A stretch of DNA of 54,656 bases from CAYXDR01 sp046498185 (lineage in GTDB: Bacteria; Desulfobacterota; DSM-4660; Desulfatiglandales; Desulfatiglandaceae), in NCBI GenBank assembly GCA_046498185.1, contig JAWOBE010000138.1, forward strand, positions 1 through 54,656. Direction: 5' to 3'. The notes under the pieces are model-generated. The model saw only the letters and a program-made list of their open reading frames with translations, was not told the DNA's origin and did not search any database. The position numbers were made by a program, and so were the translations under genes. Positions within the stretch are counted from its first letter, which is position 1, and each line of letters begins with the position of its first letter. Of the stretch, positions 18,998 through 26,684 are shown piece after piece.

Positions 18998-19682
18998 GAA
19001 GTTCCGTGTTTCCGTCGGGCCCGGGGAGCGCGTCGACCGCTTCCTGGATGGGCGTCTTTCCCTGATTCAATCGGAAAACGGGTACCGCTTCAGTATCGAT
19101 GCGTTGCTGCTGGCTGATTTTGCGACGATTAAAGAAGGAGACCTTGTTGTCGATCTGGGTGCCGGCTGCGGGGTAATAGGGTTGATATTGCTGTTTTCAC
19201 GGCCTGTGAAAAAGGTTTGGGGCCTTGAAATCCAAGAAGAGCTTTCACGGCAGGCGGCCCGAAACGTGGAAATGAACGGCTGTTCCGCACGCATGGCGGT
19301 GATCAGGGGGGATATAACGCGTGTACCAATCAGGGGTGACTGTATCGATTCCGTCGTTTGCAACCCCCCTTACCGTAAACACAGGAGCGGCAGGATAAAC
19401 CCCCACCCGGAGCGCGCAATAGCCAGACACGAAATTTTGACCGGTCTGGAGGGAATAACCCGGGCCGCTTCATTCCTGCTGAAACCCAAAGGCAGACTTG
19501 CAATGGTATATCCGGCCGAAAGACTGGTGGATCTTTTTGCAAATCTCAGGCGGGTGAACCTGGAGCCCAAGCGGTTGAAGCTGGTCTATCCGTCGCTGCG
19601 GGCCGGAGCAAAACTTGCGCTGGTTGAAGCGGTTATAGGAGCAAGACCGGGGCTCAAAATCGAGTCTCCCTGTTTCGCTTGA
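18984..19682 (+). CDS. TrmN6/YfiC-like tRNA1(Val) adenine-N6 methyltransferase
   Basis: This AdoMet-dependent methyltransferase has 232 residues. Motif I is VVDLGAGCGVIGL and the catalytic N6-adenine motif is NPPY, here in SVVCNPPYRKHRSG. The N-terminal region RFSIDALLLADFA is typical of the TrmN6 group, which modifies adenine 37 of tRNA1(Val). I chose the ATG at 18984 over a TTG at 18975. It is transcribed with the DUF1015 gene and its last 29 bp overlap the end of the convergent DciA-like gene. Another RNA or protein substrate cannot be excluded. Confidence 0.88.
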   Translation: MNPDKKFRVSVGPGERVDRFLDGRLSLIQSENGYRFSIDALLLADFATIKEGDLVVDLGAGCGVIGLILLFSRPVKKVWGLEIQEELSRQAARNVEMNGCSARMAVIRGDITRVPIRGDCIDSVVCNPPYRKHRSGRINPHPERAIARHEILTGLEGITRAASFLLKPKGRLAMVYPAERLVDLFANLRRVNLEPKRLKLVYPSLRAGAKLALVEAVIGARPGLKIESPCFA

Positions 19683-20001
19683 GCTGTGAACGTTTGGAAG
19701 GATCGGTGCGGAATTGAATTTGGTGAACCGCGCGTCTTCCGAGGGCCGCATTCAAGCTGGAGCGGATCTCTTCGGATGCGAAGCGAAGCTCGTTGAACCA
19801 TATCGGTTCGGTGACTGCGACTTTCAGTATTCCGTCTTTTATCCATAGCGGCCGGGCATGCGCTGCAGCCGCTTCTCCGACCACTGAAGGCCAGATTTTC
19901 CACAGGGCGGCGTCTGCCGGATCAAAGGGAAGGACACCGTCTCCGAAAAGTCCGGAAAGCACATCTTTCAGTGGTGTCAGCGAAGATTTGCGTTTTTTCA
20001 T
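19654..20001 (-). CDS. DUF721/DciA-like protein
   Basis: This small basic protein has 115 residues. The core LWKIWPSVVGEAAAAHARPLW and the later VAVTEPIWFNELRF match the DUF721 (DciA-type) fold. In other bacteria DciA helps load or activate the replicative helicase. The ATG is at 20001; a TTG two codons earlier is the only alternative. The 3' end overlaps the methyltransferase gene on the other strand by 29 bp, so the two may share antisense effects. The helicase role here is inferred from the family. Confidence 0.83.
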   Translation of the reverse strand: MKKRKSSLTPLKDVLSGLFGDGVLPFDPADAALWKIWPSVVGEAAAAHARPLWIKDGILKVAVTEPIWFNELRFASEEIRSSLNAALGRRAVHQIQFRTDPSKRSQLKRNRETRF

Positions 20002-20056
20002 TACCAAACCACGGCTTTAAACTAGACTGGAAGTGAATCGGTGGACTCGTTAAACC

Positions 20057-20085
20057 TTGACTATAAAGGAATTTATGAATATTGT
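20057..20085 (+). promoter_or_regulatory. Promoter of hflKC
   Basis: TTGACT, 17 bp, TATTGT. It lies about 145 nt upstream of the hflK ATG in the 227-bp gap that separates it from the divergent DciA-like gene. Confidence 0.5.
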
Positions 20086-20228
20086 AAACGAGTAGTTGAT
20101 ATGTGATCCGAGCTTACTCTTCCTGCTGTCCATCAAGATACGGAACGAATTTCATTCACGGCGGGACCGCCGCGGCCGGGAGTATCCCTTTAAATTGAAC
20201 AAAGTGGAAGAACAACGGAGAGATAAAC

Positions 20229-21290
20229 ATGCCTTGGGACTGGGATAAATTGCAGCAGCAGAAAAAAGGATCCGGAGGAGGAGGCGAGGGCTCCTCCCCA
20301 CGTGTTGATGACATGTTTGAAAAAATCAAAGGAGCGAAATTCAAATTTCGCGGTGGGCCATCGATTATCTTGATCGTAATCGTTGTGCTGTTCATTGCAA
20401 CCAGTTGTTTCTACACGGTTGCAGTCGACGAAGTCGGTGTGGTGCAGCGTTTCGGAAAATTCGTGCGAATCACTCAACCCGGTCTGAACTTCAAGTTCCC
20501 GAGAGGGATCGAAAAGGTCAGCAAAGTCAAGGTGCGATATGTTTTCAAGGAGGAATTCGGGTTCCGTACGGCTGACCCCGGCGCCGGCGCGCAGGCGCGC
20601 TACGCGCCGACCAGGGGCGGGTATGAAGACGAGTCCCTGATGCTTACCGGCGACCTGAACGTCGGTGTGGTGCCGTGGATAGTCCAGTACCGGATCAAGG
20701 ACCCGTACAATTACCTGTTCAAGGTGAAAGATGTGCGGGGAACCCTCCGGGATCTGTCTGAAGCTACCATGCGCCTGATTGTGGGGGACCGAAGCATCAA
20801 CGAAGTCATCAGCAAACGGGAAGAGATGGCCACGGCCGCCGCTACACTGCTCCAGAAGGAACTCGATGAGGCCGAAACCGGAATTCGGGTCAGCACGATC
20901 GAAATGAAGCGCACCAATGTGCCTCCACCGGTTGAGCCTTCGTTTAATGAGGTCAATCAGGCCACGCAGGAGAAGGAGCGGTTGATTTACGAGTCAAGGG
21001 AGGAGTACAACAAGATCATTCCGGCTGCAAGGGGGAGCGCGGAGCGAACGATAAGGGCCGCAGAAGGCTATGCCCTTGACAGGGTGAACCGCTCCGAGGG
21101 TGATGTAGCCCGCTTTCTTGCCCTCTACGAGGAATATGCACAGGCCCCGGATGTAACCAAACGGCGTTTGTACCTGGAAGCCATCCTGGATATCTATCCG
21201 AAGCTCGGGAGGAAATACATCCTCGACTCTGATAATTCGAATGTGCTACCGCTTCTAAACATGGGAGCAGCGCCGGGAGGGGGTAAATAA
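20229..21290 (+). CDS. hflK: HflK: FtsH protease modulator subunit
   Basis: This is an SPFH/band-7 membrane protein of 353 residues that forms a large cage with HflC around FtsH and limits its proteolysis. A Gly/Ser-rich cytoplasmic N-terminus (WDWDKLQQQKKG) is followed by one membrane helix (IILIVIVVLFIATSCFYTV), then the band-7 block VGVVQRFGKFVRITQPGLN and a charged helical region. The stop codon shares one base with the hflC ATG (TAATG), so translation is coupled. The N-terminus is shorter than in E. coli. Confidence 0.94.
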   Translation: MPWDWDKLQQQKKGSGGGGEGSSPRVDDMFEKIKGAKFKFRGGPSIILIVIVVLFIATSCFYTVAVDEVGVVQRFGKFVRITQPGLNFKFPRGIEKVSKVKVRYVFKEEFGFRTADPGAGAQARYAPTRGGYEDESLMLTGDLNVGVVPWIVQYRIKDPYNYLFKVKDVRGTLRDLSEATMRLIVGDRSINEVISKREEMATAAATLLQKELDEAETGIRVSTIEMKRTNVPPPVEPSFNEVNQATQEKERLIYESREEYNKIIPAARGSAERTIRAAEGYALDRVNRSEGDVARFLALYEEYAQAPDVTKRRLYLEAILDIYPKLGRKYILDSDNSNVLPLLNMGAAPGGGK

Positions 21291-22276
21291 TGAAAATTAA
21301 AAAGATCGTCCCGATCGTGGTTGTGCTCGGGTTTATTGCCTTTATGTCCGCATATATGATCGATGAAACAGAGCAGGTGGTGGTAACCCAGTTCGGAAAG
21401 GTTGTGGGCACCCCGAAAACCGAAGCAGGGCTTTATTTTAAAATTCCTGTTATTCAGCATGCCAATTATTTTCCGAAAAACTTGCTGCAATGGGACGGCG
21501 ATCCGGGCCAGGTACCCACGCTGGACAAGACTTTCATCTGGGTCGATACGTTTGCCAGATGGAGGATTTCCGACTCGCTGCTGTTTTTTCAGTCCGTCAA
21601 CAACGTCAATGGAGCACTGAGCAGGCTGGATGACATCCTGGAGGCGGCGGTCAGAAACTTTGTGACCTCTTTCCCGCTCATAGAAACGGTGCGGTCGACA
21701 AACCGAACTCTCGACACTTTCGAAATAGGTATGGATACCCAGGATATGAGGGCCGTTGCGGAAATAACGCTCGGACGGCAGCAGATCATGAAGGGGGTGC
21801 TGGCAGAGGCTCAGCCCAAGCTGAACCAGTTCGGCATCGAGCTTGTCGACGTTAAGATTAAACAGCTCAATTACGTTGAAGACGTGAGAAGGTCCGTATA
21901 CGACCGAATGATCGCCGAGCGCAAGCAGATGGCCGAGAAATTTCGTTCTGAGGGAAGGGGTGAGGCGCGCAAGATCGAAGGGAATATGAACAGGGATCTC
22001 AAGGAAATCGAATCCCAGGCTTATCGCGAGGCGGAGGAGATCAAGGGTAGGGCGGACGGTGAGGCCGCAGGGATTTACGCCAGAGCTTTCGGTAAGGATC
22101 CGGAATTTTACAGCTTCATAAAAACGCTTGAGATATATAAGGAAACGATGGATGAAAATTCGTCGCTGGTGTTATCGACCGATTCCGCATTCCTTCAGTA
22201 TTTCAAAGACTATAACCCGGTGCGGAAATCGACTGCAGGACTGCTTCTTCCCGGGGAAGATGCTGTGATCAAGTAG
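21290..22276 (+). CDS. hflC: HflC: FtsH protease modulator subunit
   Basis: This partner of HflK has 328 residues. A short N-terminal membrane helix (IVPIVVVLGFIAFMSAYMI) is followed by the SPFH domain (QVVVTQFGKVVGTPKTEAG) and the long Ala/Glu-rich helix around ERKQMAEKFRSEGRGEARK that builds the cage wall. It follows hflK with a one-base overlap and precedes a gene for a tandem ACT protein by 63 bp. Confidence 0.94.
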   Translation: MKIKKIVPIVVVLGFIAFMSAYMIDETEQVVVTQFGKVVGTPKTEAGLYFKIPVIQHANYFPKNLLQWDGDPGQVPTLDKTFIWVDTFARWRISDSLLFFQSVNNVNGALSRLDDILEAAVRNFVTSFPLIETVRSTNRTLDTFEIGMDTQDMRAVAEITLGRQQIMKGVLAEAQPKLNQFGIELVDVKIKQLNYVEDVRRSVYDRMIAERKQMAEKFRSEGRGEARKIEGNMNRDLKEIESQAYREAEEIKGRADGEAAGIYARAFGKDPEFYSFIKTLEIYKETMDENSSLVLSTDSAFLQYFKDYNPVRKSTAGLLLPGEDAVIK

Positions 22277-22339
22277 CCCTGTAATACGTGTCAGGGGTAC
22301 CGTGGTTCAACGGATTTTTCAGGAGGTGCGAAAGCCATC

Positions 22340-22822
22340 ATGGTACGGACGGAAATTTCTCTGTTTCTTCGTAATGTGGCCGGCGAACTCGCCACTCTCG
22401 CCGATTTGCTGGCAGGGGCGGGTGTCAATATAGATGCGCTTACCATACAGGATGCCTCCGAATATGTGCAGGGGCTTTTCAAAGCCAGGGGCAAGAGCCT
22501 CAAGCGCATTGCACCGGCGGCAAGTTATGGTTCGATGCAGAAGGATTCTGCGGATTACGCACTGATACGCCTCCTGGTGGACAACACCGACAAGGCAATG
22601 AACCGCTTGTCCAAGGAAGGCTATATTTTCGACATCATGCCGGTGATAGCGCTCGAAATCGAAAATTCCCCCGGGACCCTTTCGCGCATGGCCCGAACCT
22701 TCGCCGAGAAGGGGATAAACATCAATTATGTTTATGGTTCCGCGATTGACAGGCAGCGCAACGCGCTGTTCGTCTTCTGCCCGGAGGATATAGAGCAGGC
22801 CGCCGCGTGTTTCGCCGAATGA
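22340..22822 (+). CDS. Tandem ACT-domain protein
   Basis: The protein has 160 residues made of two consecutive ACT-like halves. The first begins TEISLFLRNVAGELATLADLL and the second ALEIENSPGTLSRMARTFAE, with the ligand-binding Asn/Pro-Gly loop visible in the second. Such free-standing ACT proteins bind amino acids and act as sensors or enzyme regulators; no catalytic domain is present. AGGAGG lies 12 nt upstream of the ATG, which is longer than usual. Co-transcription with hflKC is inferred from spacing; a functional link to proteolysis is not established. Confidence 0.85.
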   Translation: MVRTEISLFLRNVAGELATLADLLAGAGVNIDALTIQDASEYVQGLFKARGKSLKRIAPAASYGSMQKDSADYALIRLLVDNTDKAMNRLSKEGYIFDIMPVIALEIENSPGTLSRMARTFAEKGININYVYGSAIDRQRNALFVFCPEDIEQAAACFAE

Positions 22823-22826
22823 CCAT

Positions 22827-24542
22827 TTATCGGGTGGACGGACGCATGTCGGCTATCCGGAGTTGAATGCGGGATACTCCCTGCCAGGAGTTGATTTCCG
22901 GGGTGAATACCATATCCATGAGCCCCCCCTCGGGCGGCTTTTCCTCGGCCATTCCGAAGCCGATGGCTTCCTTTATATCGTCGCCGTCCGCAACGTCCAT
23001 CTTGAGATGATCCCGGCCGACTACTCTGGGGGAGATCACCCTGAGGCCCCTTGCTATGAACCTGGGTTCCGGGTTCCCTTCACCATAGGGCGCGAGCCCG
23101 GTGAGATCGGAGATGAAATTGTCGTCGATACGACTCAATTCCATTTCTGCATCTATCAGTACCTCGGGAGGCGGGGGATTGGATTCCATGGTTTCGGACG
23201 CTATAGCTTCAAAGGCTTCTTCGACGGTCTTGATACGGTCGGTTCCAAGGGAAAATCCGGCTGCCATGGCATGGCCTCCGAAGCTGTTCAGCAGGTGAGC
23301 GAGTTTGCCGAGCGCGTCGTGGAGATCGAAGCCGGGAACGCTTCTTGCCGAACCGTACGCGATGTCTCCTGCTATCGACAGAAGTGCGGTGGGGCGGTTG
23401 AATTTTTCAACCAATCTGGAAGCTGCGATTCCTATGACTCCCCTGTGCCAATTTTTTGCGGCCATGAACAATGTGCGATTCCCGATTACCATCGATTCCG
23501 CGATTTTTTCCGCTTTTGCGAGGATGCGGTTTTCCTCGATTTTGCGTTTTTTGTTGGCGTATTCCAGTGCACGCGTCCACCTGGTCGTTTCAAGCGGCTC
23601 ACGCGCCAGGAGGAGCTTGATGCCACTCGTGCTGTCTCCGATTCGGCCTGCAGCGTTTAACCTCGGCGCCAGTTTGAAGGCTGCGTCTTCGGATGTCATG
23701 TGGTTGTTTCCGCAACCGCAGACTGTTTTCAGCGCCTCGATCCCCCACCATTTCGATTTGCTCATCCGGGAGAGGCCGTACTTTACGAATGCCCGGTTCT
23801 CGCGTGTAAGCGGCACGGCATCGGCGACGGTTCCCAGCGCCACGAGGTCGAGATATTCCCGGAGATCCGGCTCCTCGAGGTTTTTGAAAAAACCTTTCGA
23901 CCTCAATCTCGAACGGAGTGCCACGAGAAGGTAGAACGCCACCCCGACGCCGGCAAGGTTTTTGAAAGGGAATCGACAGTCCGGACGGTTGGGGTTGACG
24001 AACGGGCAGTCCGGAAGGGAGTCCCCGGATACCCGGTGATGATCGGTAACCACGACCTCCAGCCCCATCCGTTTTGCGAATTCCACCTCTGCAGCGTTGG
24101 AAGACCCGCAGTCGACTGTTATCACCAAAGATGTACCATCCGCGGCGATGCGGGAAAGTGCGGCTTCACTGAGTCCATACCCTTCGGTCAGCCTGTTCGG
24201 TATATACCAGTTGACGTTCAGCCGGAAACGGGAGAGAAAATGCACCAGCAGGGCGGTGGAAGTTAAGCCGTCTGCATCGTAGTCGCCATAGACGGTTATT
24301 TTTCGCTGACTTGTGATAGCCGATACCAAGGCCGATACTGCCTGTTCCATGTCGGCCATGTCCATAGGGTCTGCCATGGACTCAAGCCTGGGGTCAAGAA
24401 ACTCAAGGGCCGACTTAAGACGGGTTATACCCCTGTTGGCAAGGAGCATTGCTTGAATCGGGCTTATGCCGGAGCAGCGCATCAGTTCGTCCGCCCGGTT
24501 GTCCAGGGGCACCAGGCGCCATGTCTTTGTACCAGGGGACAT
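22827..24542 (-). CDS. recJ: RecJ: single-stranded-DNA-specific 5'-3' exonuclease
   Basis: This DHH-family nuclease of 571 residues acts in recombination and mismatch or base-excision repair. The metal-binding motifs are visible as GDYDADG near residue 80, VDCGSSN, and VTDHHR; the DHHA1 motif GGHAMAAGFSL and a C-terminal OB-like region follow. GGAGG lies 7 nt upstream of the ATG. It is the last gene of the minus-strand run and starts 3 bp after kdsB ends. It converges on the ACT gene with a 4-bp gap. Confidence 0.95.
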   Translation of the reverse strand: MSPGTKTWRLVPLDNRADELMRCSGISPIQAMLLANRGITRLKSALEFLDPRLESMADPMDMADMEQAVSALVSAITSQRKITVYGDYDADGLTSTALLVHFLSRFRLNVNWYIPNRLTEGYGLSEAALSRIAADGTSLVITVDCGSSNAAEVEFAKRMGLEVVVTDHHRVSGDSLPDCPFVNPNRPDCRFPFKNLAGVGVAFYLLVALRSRLRSKGFFKNLEEPDLREYLDLVALGTVADAVPLTRENRAFVKYGLSRMSKSKWWGIEALKTVCGCGNNHMTSEDAAFKLAPRLNAAGRIGDSTSGIKLLLAREPLETTRWTRALEYANKKRKIEENRILAKAEKIAESMVIGNRTLFMAAKNWHRGVIGIAASRLVEKFNRPTALLSIAGDIAYGSARSVPGFDLHDALGKLAHLLNSFGGHAMAAGFSLGTDRIKTVEEAFEAIASETMESNPPPPEVLIDAEMELSRIDDNFISDLTGLAPYGEGNPEPRFIARGLRVISPRVVGRDHLKMDVADGDDIKEAIGFGMAEEKPPEGGLMDMVFTPEINSWQGVSRIQLRIADMRPSTR

Positions 24543-24545
24543 CTT

Positions 24546-25286
24546 TCAACCTCCGGCGGCGAGCCTGGCTTCGATTCGTGCGATGTCCCCGGGTACATCA
24601 ACTTCGAGGGACTCGAACGCCGTTTCCACCACCCGGATCTTGAAGCCGTGTTCAAGCGCCCGAAGCTGTTCGAGTTTTTCGGCCACCTCCAGCCGTCCTT
24701 CCGGAAGCTTCGTGAACTTTTTGAGAAAACGGGTGCTGTAGGCATAAAAACCGAGATGCTTGTAATAGTCCGCCGTCACGTCGTCGCGCGTGTATGGGAT
24801 CGCGGCGCGGGAAAAATAAAGGGCATCGCCCCGGAAGTCGGTAACCACCTTCACGTGATTGGGGTTCTGAATATCCTCAGGATCGTTGAAACGAAACATC
24901 AGGGTGGTCATCGCTGGAGGTTCGGCTTCTTCGAACGGGGAGACCAGATCGTCGATCACCGACGGAGGAAAGGCCGGTTGGTCTCCCTGGATGTTTACAA
25001 CGACCGTATCGGGTTCGAGGCCGAGCATCTCCGCGGCTTCGCAGATGCGGTCCGTACCGGACCTGTGGGACGGGCGGGTCATCAATGCCTCGCCTCCAAA
25101 TTCTGCAACCACCGAGGCGATGGCAGGATCATCCGTCGCAACGTAGACTTTCTGAAGACATGGGCAGTTGCAGGCCCGTTCATAGACATGACGGATCATC
25201 GGTTTTCCGGCGATCGGAGCAAGCGGTTTTCCGGGAAAGCGGGTGGAACCATAACGCGATGGAATTATTGCGACGGCCTGGATCAT
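24546..25286 (-). CDS. kdsB: KdsB: CMP-KDO synthetase
   Basis: This enzyme activates 3-deoxy-manno-octulosonate with CTP for lipopolysaccharide assembly. The nucleotide-binding block IIPSRYGSTRFPGKPL is at the N-terminus; VYVATDDPAIA and NIQGDQP are also present. The length of 246 residues is typical. Its presence argues for a Gram-negative outer membrane. It lies 19 bp downstream of queD and 3 bp upstream of recJ. Confidence 0.96.
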   Translation of the reverse strand: MIQAVAIIPSRYGSTRFPGKPLAPIAGKPMIRHVYERACNCPCLQKVYVATDDPAIASVVAEFGGEALMTRPSHRSGTDRICEAAEMLGLEPDTVVVNIQGDQPAFPPSVIDDLVSPFEEAEPPAMTTLMFRFNDPEDIQNPNHVKVVTDFRGDALYFSRAAIPYTRDDVTADYYKHLGFYAYSTRFLKKFTKLPEGRLEVAEKLEQLRALEHGFKIRVVETAFESLEVDVPGDIARIEARLAAGG

Positions 25287-25305
25287 AAGTTTAACCGCCG
25301 CACTT

Positions 25306-25677
25306 TCATGACCCGCTATAACAGGCGCATGAATCTTCGGATTCCCATGCCTTGACCCGGCTCACTTTCAGCCTGTCGTTGTTGATACGGCTGGAAAGGG
25401 TGTCGAACAGGTAGCGTGCGATGTTTTCTGAAGAAGGGTTCATGGACTGGAACGGTTCCAGCTCGTTCAGAAAATTATGATCCAGAACGTCAAGGACTTC
25501 ACCGGTGTGCCTTTTTAATTCGCGGAAATCCATCACCAGTCCGGCTTCATCAAGAGATGTGCAGCCGACGGTGACTTCTACTTTCCAGTTATGGCCGTGA
25601 AGCCGTTCACAGCCCCCTTTGAATTCCTTAAGCTGATGGGCAGCGGAAAACCTGGATGTGATTGAAACTTCATACAT
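25306..25677 (-). CDS. queD: QueD: 6-carboxytetrahydropterin synthase
   Basis: This 123-residue T-fold enzyme of queuosine/7-deazaguanine synthesis converts dihydroneopterin triphosphate to carboxytetrahydropterin. The catalytic Cys is in FKGGCERLHGHN, whose histidines, with that of SAAHQL, bind zinc. I chose the ATG at 25677, which overlaps the last codons of the zinc-ribbon gene by 8 bp; the frame extends to 25833 but only as the shadow of that gene. It belongs to the minus-strand operon ending in recJ. Confidence 0.93.
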   Translation of the reverse strand: MYEVSITSRFSAAHQLKEFKGGCERLHGHNWKVEVTVGCTSLDEAGLVMDFRELKRHTGEVLDVLDHNFLNELEPFQSMNPSSENIARYLFDTLSSRINNDRLKVSRVKAWESEDSCACYSGS

Positions 25678-25987
25678 CCTTTTCGCCGCCTCCATCGGCT
25701 TCACCTCCATCGACTTCGCCTTCATCCGGATATCGCCTGCCGCATTCGGTGCACCTGCCATTGACGATGATGCCGGTGCATGCACCATCGGGGCACAGTA
25801 TTCTGCTATCCAGATCCAGATCTTCATAATCATCGGTCTGCTCGATGGATACTTCTTCTTCCGGCGCTTCCTCGATCCCGAGCACGGATCCGCAGTACAT
25901 GCAATAATTGGCTTCTTCAGGATTTTCGCGTGAACAGTGAGGGCAACGGACGCCGCCTATTTCCTTTTCACAATGGGGGCATTTCAT
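25670..25987 (-). CDS. Small double zinc-ribbon protein with acidic tail
   Basis: The protein has 105 residues. Cysteine pairs are arranged as CPHC-(x7)-CPHC, then CMYCG and a later C-(x4)-C / CTEC set, giving at least two zinc ribbons. The C-terminal third is rich in Glu, Asp and Gly. AGGAG lies 9 nt upstream of the ATG at 25987. The stop overlaps the queD start. The function is unknown; it may chaperone or scaffold an RNA- or metal-related partner, but nothing in the sequence shows this. Confidence 0.75.
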   Translation of the reverse strand: MKCPHCEKEIGGVRCPHCSRENPEEANYCMYCGSVLGIEEAPEEEVSIEQTDDYEDLDLDSRILCPDGACTGIIVNGRCTECGRRYPDEGEVDGGEADGGGEKDV

Positions 25988-26019
25988 AAAATATTTCTCC
26001 TGGCTATGAAAACTTGAAC

Positions 26020-26040
26020 CCCCCGGGGATTCCCCGGGGG
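26020..26040. repeat. Perfect GC-rich inverted repeat in the leader of the zinc-ribbon gene
   Basis: Arms CCCCCGGGGA and TCCCCGGGGG pair over 10 bp around a single T. On the minus strand it lies between the HAD stop and the zinc-ribbon ATG and is followed by a weak T-rich stretch. It may be an attenuator or weak terminator; the U-tract is too poor for a confident terminator. Confidence 0.5.
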
Positions 26041-26063
26041 TCTCCAAACCGGAATTGGGGTTG

Positions 26064-26684
26064 TCAGCCTGACCAGTCGATCAGTGCAGCTATTTCATCC
26101 CAGTTCTTCACACGCTTGAAAGCGCTCGGTGTCCTGTTCCATGGTTGATCGAACAGGATTGGAACGATCGACGCATCTTCTAATAAATAGCACGTTTCGA
26201 GGCGGTCTTCCACGAAATATTTTACGTTGTGGCGAACCAGAAACGACGCTTTCCGTTCATGATCACCGGTTGCTTCGAGAACGATGCCGTTAACATCTGG
26301 AAAACCCATTACTTCCGTCATCCACCTGAGGATGGAATCGGCCTCCGGCCTGGCGGTGACAAACTTGAGAGGAGCGGACTTGAGGAGCTTCGCCAGCACA
26401 TCCGAGGCCCCCCTCACAGGTTTTATTCCGATTTCCACGGGTTGTTCTATGAGTTTGCGGATGATAGCAAGGGCTTTTTCTTCGTCTATATCGAGAGTCC
26501 TCCAGAACTCATATTCGGTGATTTCTTCGTAATGAATCCTTATGCCGTATTCCATCTCGGCCAGTATTACGAAACTGCGAAACGTGTCGGCCACCACACC
26601 GTCGATGTCGAATGCTATGTCACCAGCGGGGATCAGTGGAAAGGTCGTGGGTTCGATATTTTCTTTGAACATCCTGGAATTCAT
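26064..26684 (-). CDS. HAD-superfamily hydrolase (5'-nucleotidase-like)
   Basis: The protein has 206 residues. HAD motif I is AFDIDGVVADT, motif II is the Thr in KFVTARPE, and motif III/IV is KYFVEDRLETCYLLE. The first aspartate and the D-x-D pattern are intact, so phosphatase activity is likely. The ATG at 26684 overlaps the stop of the kinase gene (ATGA); an internal ATG at 26672 is possible. The frame runs open to 26987, but that part is a shadow of the kinase gene. The substrate is unknown. Confidence 0.85.
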   Translation of the reverse strand: MNSRMFKENIEPTTFPLIPAGDIAFDIDGVVADTFRSFVILAEMEYGIRIHYEEITEYEFWRTLDIDEEKALAIIRKLIEQPVEIGIKPVRGASDVLAKLLKSAPLKFVTARPEADSILRWMTEVMGFPDVNGIVLEATGDHERKASFLVRHNVKYFVEDRLETCYLLEDASIVPILFDQPWNRTPSAFKRVKNWDEIAALIDWSG

